Shown piece after piece: positions 9,322 to 17,745 of a DNA stretch of 64,000 nucleotides. The notes below the pieces were generated by a model. That model was not told the origin of the DNA, did no database searches, and was given only the letters and a program-made list of their open reading frames with translations. The position numbers were made by a program, and so were the translations under genes. The stretch is from assembly GCA_964413935.1 (NCBI GenBank), contig CAYPTY010000015.1, forward strand, positions 20,229-84,228. Reading direction: 5' to 3'. This DNA comes from CAYPTY01 sp964413935 (GTDB taxonomy: Bacteria > Bacteroidota > Rhodothermia > Balneolales > Balneolaceae). Every line of letters starts with the position of its first letter. Position 1 is the first letter of the stretch.

Positions 9322-9342
9322 AGAAGCGCTTTCAAAACGCTT
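9322..9342. promoter_or_regulatory. LacI-like operator pair upstream of the sulfotransferase-like gene
   Basis: GAAGCGCTTTC (9323-9333) has a perfect AAGCGCTT core and is followed at once by a second half-similar box AAAACGCTT (9334-9342). It lies 17 bp before the preferred start at 9359, and inside the frame of the longer possible start at 9263, which argues for the shorter protein. It probably puts this gene, and perhaps the genes behind it, under the local LacI-type regulator. Confidence 0.55.
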
Positions 9343-9358
9343 AACAGGGGGAATGTAC

Positions 9359-11086
9359 ATGGTGAACCAAAGGAATACAAAGCAAACCCTACTGTTGCTC
9401 ATTTTAAGCTTCAGTATGCTCTACGGATGCAGTACCGATAACAACGATACGCCTCCGCTAGAAAATGAAATTACCATTCTGGAAGAACTTAAGTTCAGGC
9501 TGAATGGAATGAATCAGTCCGATGAAGTTATCCTCTCATTCACGGACAGCAGCCAGGCTGGCAGGGAAGTCTACCAGTTCATACTCGACAGCAACGAAGA
9601 ACTGCTGGTATCCGCATCCCTGATTGATACCCTCATCTTTGACTCCGATGCATGGCAACTCATTTTCCGGCTGAACGATCAGGATGAAATCAGCACCTAT
9701 GCCGTGGGGGAGCGTATTCTCAGGGAGGGTCATTCAACCATCGAACTGAATCCATCGGGTTATGCCCCGCTAGCCGCGGTAGCTACCATCACTATGCCGG
9801 TTCCCGGCCGGTTCGTGATCAGAGTATTGGGTAAAGGGCCGTTCGGCATCGAAATAAACAAGGCCTTCAGTACACTTGCCCAAGAGCATAATTTCCCGAT
9901 TCTGGGCCTTTATGCAAATCATCAGAATGAGATTGAGTTCAGTTATTACAGCGCAGCCGGAACTCTGCTGAAAACCGAACCCTATTTTATCACCACACCC
10001 CGCATCAGCAACCCTGATATTCAGGTTAATGTGAACAACCTGCCAGCTGATGACCAGAGTATCTTCTTCGTTTCAGACCTTAAACTTGGTTTCGATCACC
10101 GGGGTGAAGTTCGCTGGCTGTGGACGCATCCGGCACATTATGTTTTCCGCAAACTGCAAAACGGCAACCTGATTATTTCATCTAACGAAGATATGATCAT
10201 GTATCATACCCGTCGCTTTTATGAGGTAGACATGCTGGGCAACATCATACAAACCTTTGAAACTCCAAATTACCAGCACCATGAAATCCGGGAACACCCC
10301 AATGGCAACTTCCTTGTGGCCACGAATTCAACTCCCATCATGCTGGGCAATGGACTGAATCAGGAGGATTTCATCATAGAATACAGCCGAAACACCGGGT
10401 CACCGGTCAGATTTTGGGATTTTAACCTGATTCTTGACAACCAGAGACTGAGAATACCCGGTGAACGGGCCGAAGACTGGTTGCATAACAACGCCATTTA
10501 TTATCACGATGAAACAAATGCCCTGATCATTTCGGGAAGGGCACAAAGTGCGGTTGCCAGTGTGGATTATGAAACCACTGAGGTAAACTGGATCATCAGC
10601 GATCCCTATGGCTGGACGGGCAACCTGGCCGACAAGCTGCTGACGCCGGTGGATGAAAGTGGCGCTCCATTGGATGTAAGCAATATGGACTTCTGGCCAT
10701 ATGGTCAGCATGCAGCCCTTATCTTACCAAATGGTAATGTGTTTATGTACGACAACGGGCGGTATCGAAATTATTACCGAAACCGGAATGCCCCGGCTGA
10801 CAGCTACAGTCGGGCGGTAGAATACGAGATTGATACGGATAATATGACCATTCGGAAAGTCTGGGAATTCGACTACAATCAAACCTTATTCACCCCCTTC
10901 ACCGGCGATGTGGACTACTTTGAAAATAACGGGCACCGCATGATCAGCTTCATGTGGGGATCCGGCAACACACCCCGTGTATTCGAGCTGGATGAAAACG
11001 ATACCATTTTATTTGAAGCTTCCATCAATATAGGTTCCAATTATTACCGGATAGAAAAATTGAATCTCTACGAAGGAATCGACTAA
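9359..11086 (+). CDS. Aryl-sulfate sulfotransferase (ASST)-like lipoprotein
   Basis: Resembles bacterial aryl-sulfotransferases, six-bladed beta-propellers that move sulfate between phenolic compounds through a sulfo-histidine. The start at 9359 (575 residues) is chosen because AGGGGG lies 7 nt upstream and because it gives a direct lipoprotein signal ending in LYGC (Cys24); the same frame is open from 9263. An N-terminal beta-sandwich (about 40-220) precedes the propeller. Family landmarks, in numbering from 9359, are HHEIREHPNGN (His308), DWLHNNAIYY (His376), SGR (Arg394) and GQHAALILPNGN (His451). The 18-residue His376-Arg394 spacing matches the catalytic pair I recall from the E. coli enzyme. 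No DsbL/DsbI partners are nearby. Its place between glycosidases is unusual; it could act on sulfated or phenolic substituents of algal or plant polymers, or have a different role. Confidence 0.75.
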   Translation: MVNQRNTKQTLLLLILSFSMLYGCSTDNNDTPPLENEITILEELKFRLNGMNQSDEVILSFTDSSQAGREVYQFILDSNEELLVSASLIDTLIFDSDAWQLIFRLNDQDEISTYAVGERILREGHSTIELNPSGYAPLAAVATITMPVPGRFVIRVLGKGPFGIEINKAFSTLAQEHNFPILGLYANHQNEIEFSYYSAAGTLLKTEPYFITTPRISNPDIQVNVNNLPADDQSIFFVSDLKLGFDHRGEVRWLWTHPAHYVFRKLQNGNLIISSNEDMIMYHTRRFYEVDMLGNIIQTFETPNYQHHEIREHPNGNFLVATNSTPIMLGNGLNQEDFIIEYSRNTGSPVRFWDFNLILDNQRLRIPGERAEDWLHNNAIYYHDETNALIISGRAQSAVASVDYETTEVNWIISDPYGWTGNLADKLLTPVDESGAPLDVSNMDFWPYGQHAALILPNGNVFMYDNGRYRNYYRNRNAPADSYSRAVEYEIDTDNMTIRKVWEFDYNQTLFTPFTGDVDYFENNGHRMISFMWGSGNTPRVFELDENDTILFEASINIGSNYYRIEKLNLYEGID

Positions 11087-11122
11087 ATTTTTTAAACAAC
11101 CCTCAGTATAAATATTTCAATC

Positions 11123-13420
11123 ATGCATAAACCCTTTACACTTGCACTGCTGTTTGCTGTTCTGCTTACCGGCTTGATCGGCTCTCAATCTAAGGCCCAG
11201 AATCAGCTTATTGATCCCGCAATCGAAGCCAAAGTGGATTCTCTGCTTTCCCTTATGACTATGGAAGAAAAAGTGGGACAGCTTAATCTGCATTCCAATA
11301 CCTGGGAACTCACCGGACCTAAACCTGAGGGGGATGCCGGGGAACGGTATGAATTGCTGCGAAACGGAGGTGTTGGAGCCATGCTGAATGTAGTCGGGGC
11401 CAATGCAACGATGAGTGCACAAAAGCTGGCTGTTGAAAACAGCCGCCTGGGCATTCCACTGATGTTCGGCTATGATGTTATCCATGGATTTAAAACTATT
11501 TTTCCCATACCACTTGCTGAGTCAGCGAGCTGGGATCGGGAACTGGTTAAATTATCTGCCCGTATTGCGGCAACGGAGGCTTCATCTGCAGGTATTAACT
11601 GGACTTTTTCGCCCATGATCGATATCAGCCGTGATGCCCGCTGGGGACGTGTGATGGAAGGTGCCGGAGAGGATCCTTACCTGGCTTCGGAACTTTCTGT
11701 CGCCCGTGTAAATGGATTTCAGGGGGATGACCTCTCATCCGAAAATACCATTGCATCCACAGCCAAACATTTTGCAGCATATGGTTTTTCAGAAGCCGGC
11801 CGGGATTACAATACGGTTGAAGTCAGCAAAAATACGCTGTTGAATGTCATACTTCCCCCTTTTAAAGCCGCGAATGACGCTGGTGTTGCAACCGTAATGA
11901 GTGCCTTTAACGATATCTGGGGCATTCCGGCAACGGCCCATGAATACCTGCAAATCACCACATTGAAAGAAGAGTGGGGCTTCAATGGCTTTATTGTTAC
12001 GGACTGGGGTACCATCCGTCAGCTGGTGCCGCATGGCTACTCCCGTGACCTGCGGGAAGGAAGCATGCACGCCATCAATACCGGCACCGATATGGATATG
12101 GAGTCGGAGGGTTTTCAGCGCCATCTTGCGGATCTGATTGAAGAGGGTGCAGTTGATATCGATGTTGTGGATGAAGCTGTTCGAAGAATACTGAGGGTAA
12201 AATTCCTGCTTGGCCTTTTTGATGATCCCTATCGTTATTCCGATCCGGAAAGAGAACAAGCCACGCTTTACACACAGGATCATCTTGATGCCTCCCGCGA
12301 TGTAGCACGTAAATCCATTGTTCTGCTTGAAAACAGGGATCAACTGCTACCCTTAGAAAAAAGTCTGGAATCGGTGGCGGTAATTGGAGCTCTGGCCACG
12401 GATAAAGATTCACCCATCGGTTCATGGAGGGCTCAGGGTGAGGCGAACTCTGCCGTTTCCCTGCTGGAAGGCATTCAAAACGCCCTCGGCTCTGAAACTC
12501 AAATTAACTACGCACAGGGTTATACTCTGGCCGTGGGTGAACGAAATTTTGTGCGAGAACTGGAATTTCCTGAGGATGATGGCTCCGGTTTCGATGAAGC
12601 CATCGAAGCCGCCCGAAACTCAGAAGTGGTGATCATGGCTGTTGGGGAAGAAGGGTTTCAATCCGGTGAGGGGCGTTCACAGGTCGACATCAGCCTGAAA
12701 GGTCGTCAGCTGGAATTGCTGAAGGGCGTCATGGAAGTGAATTCAAATGTGGTTGTGGTACTGATGAACGGCCGCCCCATCGCCGAACCCTGGATGTATG
12801 AAAACGCTCCTGCCCTGCTCGAAACCTGGCATCTTGGATCCCAGGCCGGAAATGCCATAGCCGATGTTATCTTCGGAGCGTATAATCCATCGGGCAAGCT
12901 GCCGGTTTCTATCCCTCGCCATGTTGGTCAGGTTCCCATCTATTACAATAAGAAAAATACCGGGCGTCCTTCACCACGCAAAGGCGATGAGGGTACCGTT
13001 TTTTGGAGCCATTATACGGATGAGTCTAACGATCCGCAGTATCCATTTGGATATGGTTTAAGCTATACCACCTTCGCTTATGATAATCTTCGTATGACTT
13101 CCAGCTCGATGACCATGGATGAAAGTGTAACCCTAAGCGTGGACCTGACCAATACCGGTGACCGGGCCGGAGAAGAAGTGGTTCAGTTTTATATTCGCGA
13201 TCACTTTGCTTCAGCAGTTCGTCCGGTTAAAGAACTGAAAGGCTTTGAAAAAATCATGCTTCAACCGGGCGAAACCAGAACAGTCAGCTTTGAAGTAAAC
13301 GCAGAAACACTTGCATTCTATGGAGCCGACGACACATTCAAGGCAGAACCCGGGATGTTCTCCTTTATGGTGGGTGGCAATTCGGTTGATTTGTTGAACG
13401 CTGAATTTGAACTGAAATAA
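11123..13420 (+). CDS. GH3-family beta-glucosidase-type exo-hydrolase, secreted
   Basis: Exo-acting beta-glycosidase that would release glucose from beta-linked oligosaccharides. The 765-residue protein has a cleavable signal peptide (LALLFAVLLTGLIGSQSKAQ), the GH3 N-terminal TIM barrel with RDARWGRVMEGAGEDPYL (170-187), KH (215-216), and the nucleophile Asp294 in FIVTDWG. It continues with the GH3 C-terminal alpha/beta sandwich (SVAVIGALATDKDS) and a fibronectin III-like end (GEEVVQFYIRD ... RPVKELKGFEKI). Length and domain order match BglX-type enzymes. It lies 36 bp after the ASST-like gene and 80 bp before the GH16 gene. With GH16 it makes a complete endo/exo pair for beta-1,3- or mixed-linkage glucan. 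The other GH3 at 15379 is only distantly similar. Confidence 0.93.
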   Translation: MHKPFTLALLFAVLLTGLIGSQSKAQNQLIDPAIEAKVDSLLSLMTMEEKVGQLNLHSNTWELTGPKPEGDAGERYELLRNGGVGAMLNVVGANATMSAQKLAVENSRLGIPLMFGYDVIHGFKTIFPIPLAESASWDRELVKLSARIAATEASSAGINWTFSPMIDISRDARWGRVMEGAGEDPYLASELSVARVNGFQGDDLSSENTIASTAKHFAAYGFSEAGRDYNTVEVSKNTLLNVILPPFKAANDAGVATVMSAFNDIWGIPATAHEYLQITTLKEEWGFNGFIVTDWGTIRQLVPHGYSRDLREGSMHAINTGTDMDMESEGFQRHLADLIEEGAVDIDVVDEAVRRILRVKFLLGLFDDPYRYSDPEREQATLYTQDHLDASRDVARKSIVLLENRDQLLPLEKSLESVAVIGALATDKDSPIGSWRAQGEANSAVSLLEGIQNALGSETQINYAQGYTLAVGERNFVRELEFPEDDGSGFDEAIEAARNSEVVIMAVGEEGFQSGEGRSQVDISLKGRQLELLKGVMEVNSNVVVVLMNGRPIAEPWMYENAPALLETWHLGSQAGNAIADVIFGAYNPSGKLPVSIPRHVGQVPIYYNKKNTGRPSPRKGDEGTVFWSHYTDESNDPQYPFGYGLSYTTFAYDNLRMTSSSMTMDESVTLSVDLTNTGDRAGEEVVQFYIRDHFASAVRPVKELKGFEKIMLQPGETRTVSFEVNAETLAFYGADDTFKAEPGMFSFMVGGNSVDLLNAEFELK

Positions 13421-13500
13421 GGAATTTGATTTATTGAGTTGAATTAAATTTCAGTAAGAGAAAAAACGGTCGCATCGGCTAGGGCTAAATCATCAGGATT

Positions 13501-14322
13501 ATGAGAAACATATTTATGCTGTTGCTTTCCCTGATTGTTATTTCAGGGGGATGTAAAAGTGACAATTCAACCGACTCGGGCCCCGAACTGGAAGGCCTGA
13601 TCTGGAGTGATGAATTTGAAGGTGACGACTGGGACCAGCAGAAATGGTATCCGGAACTGGGCGCCAGCGGCTGGGGAAATAATGAGCTTCAGGAGTACAC
13701 CCCCTTTGACAAAAATATCGAGGTAAGTGACGGTACCCTGAAAATTCATGCTTTACTGGAAGGAGACGGACAAAACCGCGGAGATTATTCATCAGCCCGG
13801 CTGCTTACCTATGAATCCTTTTTATATGGGCGAATGGAAATCAGAGCAAAACTGCCGCGTCATCGTGGTAATGGCTTGTGGCCAGCTATCTGGATGCTGG
13901 GCGATTCTATCCGAAACGGCACTCCCTGGCCCGATTGCGGTGAAATCGACATCATGGAATACGTAAGCTATGAGCCCAATAAAGTGCATGCCTCCATCCA
14001 TTCAGCAGCCAATAATCACAGAGACGGTACGCAGATTACTTCTGGTGCCGTAGATCTGCAAACTGTAGAGGAACAATTCCACATATATGGATTACTGTGG
14101 GATGAAAACTTCCTGGCTTTCTACATTGATGATCCTGAAAACATCATACTTCAATTCAATAAACCACTCAACGCCAATAACGACAACTGGCCCTTCGATA
14201 AACCTCACTTCTTTTTACTGAACATGGCTGTGGGAGGCGATTGGGGAGGTGTTCGCGGAGTGGATGACAGCATCTTCCCTGCAACCTTCGAAATTGATTA
14301 TGTGAGAGTTTTTGAACGCTGA
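13501..14322 (+). CDS. GH16 laminarinase-type beta-glucanase lipoprotein
   Basis: Endo-beta-1,3(-1,4)-glucanase. The 273-residue protein has a lipoprotein signal with lipobox SGGC (Cys18) and a single GH16 jelly-roll domain. The catalytic motif is GEIDIMEY: nucleophile Glu148, Asp150, acid/base Glu153. The extra residue in the EIDIME loop is the beta-bulge form typical of laminarinases rather than the shorter EIDIE form of lichenases. WSDEFEGDDW near the start, GWGNNELQEYT (57-67), LWPAIWMLG and HFFLLNMAVGGDWGG near the end are further family marks. Length equals a bare catalytic domain, without binding modules. The stop codon lies five bases before the esterase start. Laminarin or mixed-linkage glucan is the expected substrate. 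Confidence 0.93.
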   Translation: MRNIFMLLLSLIVISGGCKSDNSTDSGPELEGLIWSDEFEGDDWDQQKWYPELGASGWGNNELQEYTPFDKNIEVSDGTLKIHALLEGDGQNRGDYSSARLLTYESFLYGRMEIRAKLPRHRGNGLWPAIWMLGDSIRNGTPWPDCGEIDIMEYVSYEPNKVHASIHSAANNHRDGTQITSGAVDLQTVEEQFHIYGLLWDENFLAFYIDDPENIILQFNKPLNANNDNWPFDKPHFFLLNMAVGGDWGGVRGVDDSIFPATFEIDYVRVFER

Positions 14323-14326
14323 TGAA

Positions 14327-15157
14327 ATGAATCAATCGCGATTAAAAAATTATTCCTTTCTATTCATCCTGAGCCTGTTTTCAGGTTCACTGCATGCTCA
14401 GGATTACTCTTTAATAGAGAACCTCCGTTATTATTCAGAGCAGGAAATTCAGCAGGATGATTATAAAGCTGAACGGGGTATTCTGGATTTGTATTACCCG
14501 CAGTCGGATGGATTTGCGACGCTGGTCTGGTTTCACGGTGGCGGTTTAACCGATGGAGGTAAATTTATTCCCGCCGGCTTGCTGGAACAGGGCATCGCGG
14601 TTGTGGCTCCGAACTACCGCCTTTATCCCAAAGTTAAGTCACCGGTTTATATTGAAGATGCGGCTGCAGCGGTGGCCTGGGTGTTTGAGAACATCGAACA
14701 ATACGGAGGTGATCCGGATAAAATATTTATCAGCGGTCATTCAGCCGGAGGCTATCTGGCCAGTATGATCGGCATGGATAAGCGCTGGCTGGCCGAACAC
14801 GACCTGGATGCTGACCGCATTGCTGGTTTAATTCCGCTTAGCGGACATACCATCACGCATTTTACCATTCGGCGGGAACGGGGACTGGAACACACCCAAC
14901 CTGTGATCGACGAACTGGCACCACTTTACCATGTGCGGGCGGATGCACCTCCCCTGCTGCTCATCACCGGTGATCGTAAACTGGAACTCTGGGGTCGCTA
15001 TGAAGAAAATGCATTCATGATGCGCATGATGAAAGTGGCGGGGCATCCCGACACCCGAATCATGGAACTTGATGGATATGACCACGGCATGATTGAGCCG
15101 GCTATTCCACTGGTCCTAAAAGAAATTAAACGTGTTTTAAACCGGAATTCTGAATAA
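14327..15157 (+). CDS. Secreted alpha/beta-hydrolase esterase (BD-FAE/HSL-like)
   Basis: Carboxylesterase, perhaps removing acyl or feruloyl groups from hemicellulose. In 276 residues it has a signal peptide (SFLFILSLFSGSLHAQ), the oxyanion motif HGGG (70-73), the nucleophile elbow GHSAGG with Ser139, and a late ELDGYDHGM with the catalytic His. The frame is open upstream to a TTG at 14312 inside the GH16 gene, but the ATG at 14327 gives a proper signal peptide and is chosen. The gene is tightly linked to GH16 and probably ends this transcription unit, since a weak hairpin follows at 15272-15296. Substrate is not determinable; context favours an ester on plant or algal glycan. Confidence 0.85.
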   Translation: MNQSRLKNYSFLFILSLFSGSLHAQDYSLIENLRYYSEQEIQQDDYKAERGILDLYYPQSDGFATLVWFHGGGLTDGGKFIPAGLLEQGIAVVAPNYRLYPKVKSPVYIEDAAAAVAWVFENIEQYGGDPDKIFISGHSAGGYLASMIGMDKRWLAEHDLDADRIAGLIPLSGHTITHFTIRRERGLEHTQPVIDELAPLYHVRADAPPLLLITGDRKLELWGRYEENAFMMRMMKVAGHPDTRIMELDGYDHGMIEPAIPLVLKEIKRVLNRNSE

Positions 15158-15271
15158 TCCGGATAACCTGATATTCTTTGATTTACGAGAATGGTCGATG
15201 ATGCTTTGATGGCCGGGCTGCAGATCATTATTAAGCTGCAGACGATAGAGAAGATCAAAACTTTAATTGTA

Positions 15272-15296
15272 GCAGAGCCTGCCTGACTGGCTCTGC
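15272..15296 (+). terminator. Weak intrinsic terminator after the esterase gene
   Basis: GCAGAGCC and GGCTCTGC form an 8-bp perfect stem with a 9-nt loop. The T-rich stretch after it is interrupted (CCTTCTCAGTGTCTTAAT), so termination would be partial. It may separate the glucan unit from the xylose unit. Confidence 0.4.
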
Positions 15297-15319
15297 CCTT
15301 CTCAGTGTCTTAATAATAA

Positions 15320-15349
15320 TTTTCAGGTTTCTGCAATTTATTCTATAAT
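15320..15349 (+). promoter_or_regulatory. Possible promoter of the xylose unit
   Basis: TATAAT at 15344-15349 with TTTTCA at 15320-15325 gives an 18-nt spacing, 30 bp before the GH3 start. The -35 match is poor (4 of 6), so this is a tentative site. The rest of the 221-bp spacer (15158-15378) holds only the hairpin above. Confidence 0.3.
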
Positions 15350-15378
15350 GACCGGACTACAAATCAGATCAGTTCAGG

Positions 15379-17745
15379 ATGGGGATATTTGGTAAAATGA
15401 TGCGTTTTACGCCTGCCGGATTTTGTTCAATATGTGTGTTCGTTACCCTTTCTGCCTCGGTGAATGCCCAGGATTATCCCTACCGGAATGCGGAACTGAG
15501 TTCGGAGGAACGTACCCATAACCTGCTTTCCCTCATGACGCTGGAAGAGAAAGTGGCACAAATGCTTTGTGTATGGGAAACCAAAGATGAACTTTTGCTT
15601 AGGGATGGCCGGGTTGATCCTGATAAAGCCCGATTGAATTTTCCCCACGGTTTAGGACAGGTTGGGCGGCCTTCCGATTCGCAGGGTGGATTAGGCCCTG
15701 CCGAGACGGTTGAACTGACCAATGCCATTCAGCAATATTTTGTGGAAGAAACCCGGCTGGGAATCCCGGTTTTCTTTCATGAAGAGGCCCTGCATGGACA
15801 TGCCGCCAAAAACGGAACCAGCTTTCCCCAGCCTATTGCGCTGGCATCCACCTTTGACCGTGATCTGACCGAACGAATATTCACTCTTATTGCCAAAGAA
15901 GTACGCCTCAGAGGAGCACATCAGGTGCTTACACCGGTAGTTGATGTTGCCCGTGAACCCCGCTGGGGCCGAGTGGAAGAAACCTACGGCGAAGATCCCT
16001 ATCTCTCTGCTGAAATCGGCCTTGCTGCCGTCAAGGGTTTTCAAGGCAACCGGGATTACAAAAATCAGCTTCGGGTAGCGGCTACCCTGAAACACATGGC
16101 CGGACACGGCGAACCAGAAAACGGGAATAACATATCTCCGGCAAACATTTCTGAACGAAGCCTGCGTGAAATTTTTCTGTATCCTTTTAAACACATTGTT
16201 CAGGAAGGACAGGTGGAAAGCATCATGGCTTCCTATAATGAGGTAGACGGAGTTCCCAGCCATGCTAATACCTGGATGATGCGTGAGGTGCTGAGAGACG
16301 AGTGGAGCTTCGAAGGTTATGTGGTTTCCGATTACTATGCTTTAAGAGAACTGAATGATCGGCCCGGACTGTTCGGGCATGGGGTAGCTGAAACCACCGA
16401 AGATGCAGCTTATCTGGGCGTCAAAGCCGGCATCAATATAGAACTGCCTGATCGGGATGTGTATCCGGTGCTGACTGAACTGGTTGAAAGCGGGCGGCTG
16501 GATGAGGCTGAACTGGACGAGCTCATCCGTCCCATGCTGGAACTGAAATTTGAGTTCGGCCTCTTCGACAATCCATACATGAAAGCGGAAACGGCAGAAG
16601 CCTATATCGGTCATGAAGATCATCGTAAACTGGCCCTGGAAGCCGCCGAAAAAAGCATCATCCTCCTGCAGAACAAGCATAATGCTGCACCGGTCGATGT
16701 AGAAGAAATCAAGTCCATAGCCGTTATCGGCCCCAATGCTGATCGGGTGCTTCTGGGTGGTTATTCAGGTACTCCACCCGTTTACACCACAGTCCTGGAT
16801 GGGATTCGCCAACGCGCCGGGGATGGTATCGAAGTGAGATATGCTGAGGGTGTTCAAATTACTACCACCAGCGGGTGGACATCAGATCCGGTTGAGCTTG
16901 CTTCGGAGCAAGACGACCGCAAAGGCATTGCCGAAGCAGTTAAGCTTGCTGAGCAGTCCGATATTATTGTTCTTGCCGTTGGAGGCAACGAACAAACCTC
17001 CCGGGAGGCCTGGTCAAAAACCCATATGGGAGACCGCACCAACCTGCAGCTGGTTGGCCGGCAGGATGAACTCATCAACGCCCTAGCTGAAACCGGGAAA
17101 CCCATCTACGCTTTCGTATTTAACGGCAGGCCGCTGGCCTTCAGCAATCTGCTGGCAAAAGCCGATGCCGTTTTTGAATGCTGGTATCTGGGTCAGGAAA
17201 GCGGCCATGCTGTTGCTCATATTTTATTCGGGGATGCGAATCCATCGGGGAAATTATCCATTTCCATTCCGCGATCGGTCGGACATATCCCTTCTTTCTA
17301 CAACTACAAACCCTCAGCCCGGCGCGGCTATTTATTCGATGAGGTGAGTCCCCTTTTTGAATTTGGTTTTGGGCTCAGTTACAGTCGCTTTGAATATGGT
17401 TCTCCTGAACTGGACCGCACTGAAATCGAAATGGGTGAAAGTACCGGAGTTTCGGTGGAGGTGACCAATAGCAGCAAGATAGACGGAGAAGAAATTGTAC
17501 AATTGTATATCCGTGACCGCTTCAGCTCGGTAACGCGTCCGGTAAAAGAATTAAAAGGTTTTCAGCGCATCGCGCTCAAAGCCGGCGAAAGCAAAAAAGT
17601 TTATTTCGAAATCACGCCAGAAGCCCTCTCTTTTTATGATATCAACATGGATTATACTCTTGAAGCGGGTGAATTCATCATCATGACGGGATCTTCTTCT
17701 GCGGATGCTAACCTCAAACATGTAACTCTGACGGTGGTTGAATAA
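15379..17745 (+). CDS. GH3-family glycosidase, probable beta-xylosidase/beta-glucosidase
   Basis: Exo-acting beta-glycosidase; xylo-oligosaccharides are the likely substrate because it heads a xylose operon. The 788-residue protein has a signal peptide (FCSICVFVTLSASVNAQ), GH3 barrel motifs (EPRWGRVEETYGEDPYLS 193-210, LKHMAGHG 238-244) and the nucleophile Asp318 in VVSDYYA. The C-terminal sandwich (SIAVIGPNADRVLLGGYSG) and FnIII-like domain (GEEIVQLYIRDR, RPVKELKGF) follow. The SDYYALREL loop resembles xylosidase-type rather than BglX-type GH3, but this is a judgement by eye. ATG at 15379 is used; ATG at 15397 would shorten the signal. Its stop overlaps the transporter start by one base, which shows co-transcription. 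Confidence 0.92.
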   Translation: MGIFGKMMRFTPAGFCSICVFVTLSASVNAQDYPYRNAELSSEERTHNLLSLMTLEEKVAQMLCVWETKDELLLRDGRVDPDKARLNFPHGLGQVGRPSDSQGGLGPAETVELTNAIQQYFVEETRLGIPVFFHEEALHGHAAKNGTSFPQPIALASTFDRDLTERIFTLIAKEVRLRGAHQVLTPVVDVAREPRWGRVEETYGEDPYLSAEIGLAAVKGFQGNRDYKNQLRVAATLKHMAGHGEPENGNNISPANISERSLREIFLYPFKHIVQEGQVESIMASYNEVDGVPSHANTWMMREVLRDEWSFEGYVVSDYYALRELNDRPGLFGHGVAETTEDAAYLGVKAGINIELPDRDVYPVLTELVESGRLDEAELDELIRPMLELKFEFGLFDNPYMKAETAEAYIGHEDHRKLALEAAEKSIILLQNKHNAAPVDVEEIKSIAVIGPNADRVLLGGYSGTPPVYTTVLDGIRQRAGDGIEVRYAEGVQITTTSGWTSDPVELASEQDDRKGIAEAVKLAEQSDIIVLAVGGNEQTSREAWSKTHMGDRTNLQLVGRQDELINALAETGKPIYAFVFNGRPLAFSNLLAKADAVFECWYLGQESGHAVAHILFGDANPSGKLSISIPRSVGHIPSFYNYKPSARRGYLFDEVSPLFEFGFGLSYSRFEYGSPELDRTEIEMGESTGVSVEVTNSSKIDGEEIVQLYIRDRFSSVTRPVKELKGFQRIALKAGESKKVYFEITPEALSFYDINMDYTLEAGEFIIMTGSSSADANLKHVTLTVVE

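Noticed and set aside
9263..9358. Longer start for the sulfotransferase-like lipoprotein
   Set aside because: It would place a hydrophilic segment before the lipoprotein signal and put the LacI-like boxes inside the coding region; AGGGGG before 9359 fits better.
11789..12343. 184-codon minus-strand frame
   Set aside because: It lies fully inside the GH3 gene and shows no domain or start signal.
15215..15242. CTGCAG repeats in the GH3 upstream spacer
   Set aside because: Two short restriction-site-like palindromes with a 12-nt gap; too weak to claim as an operator.
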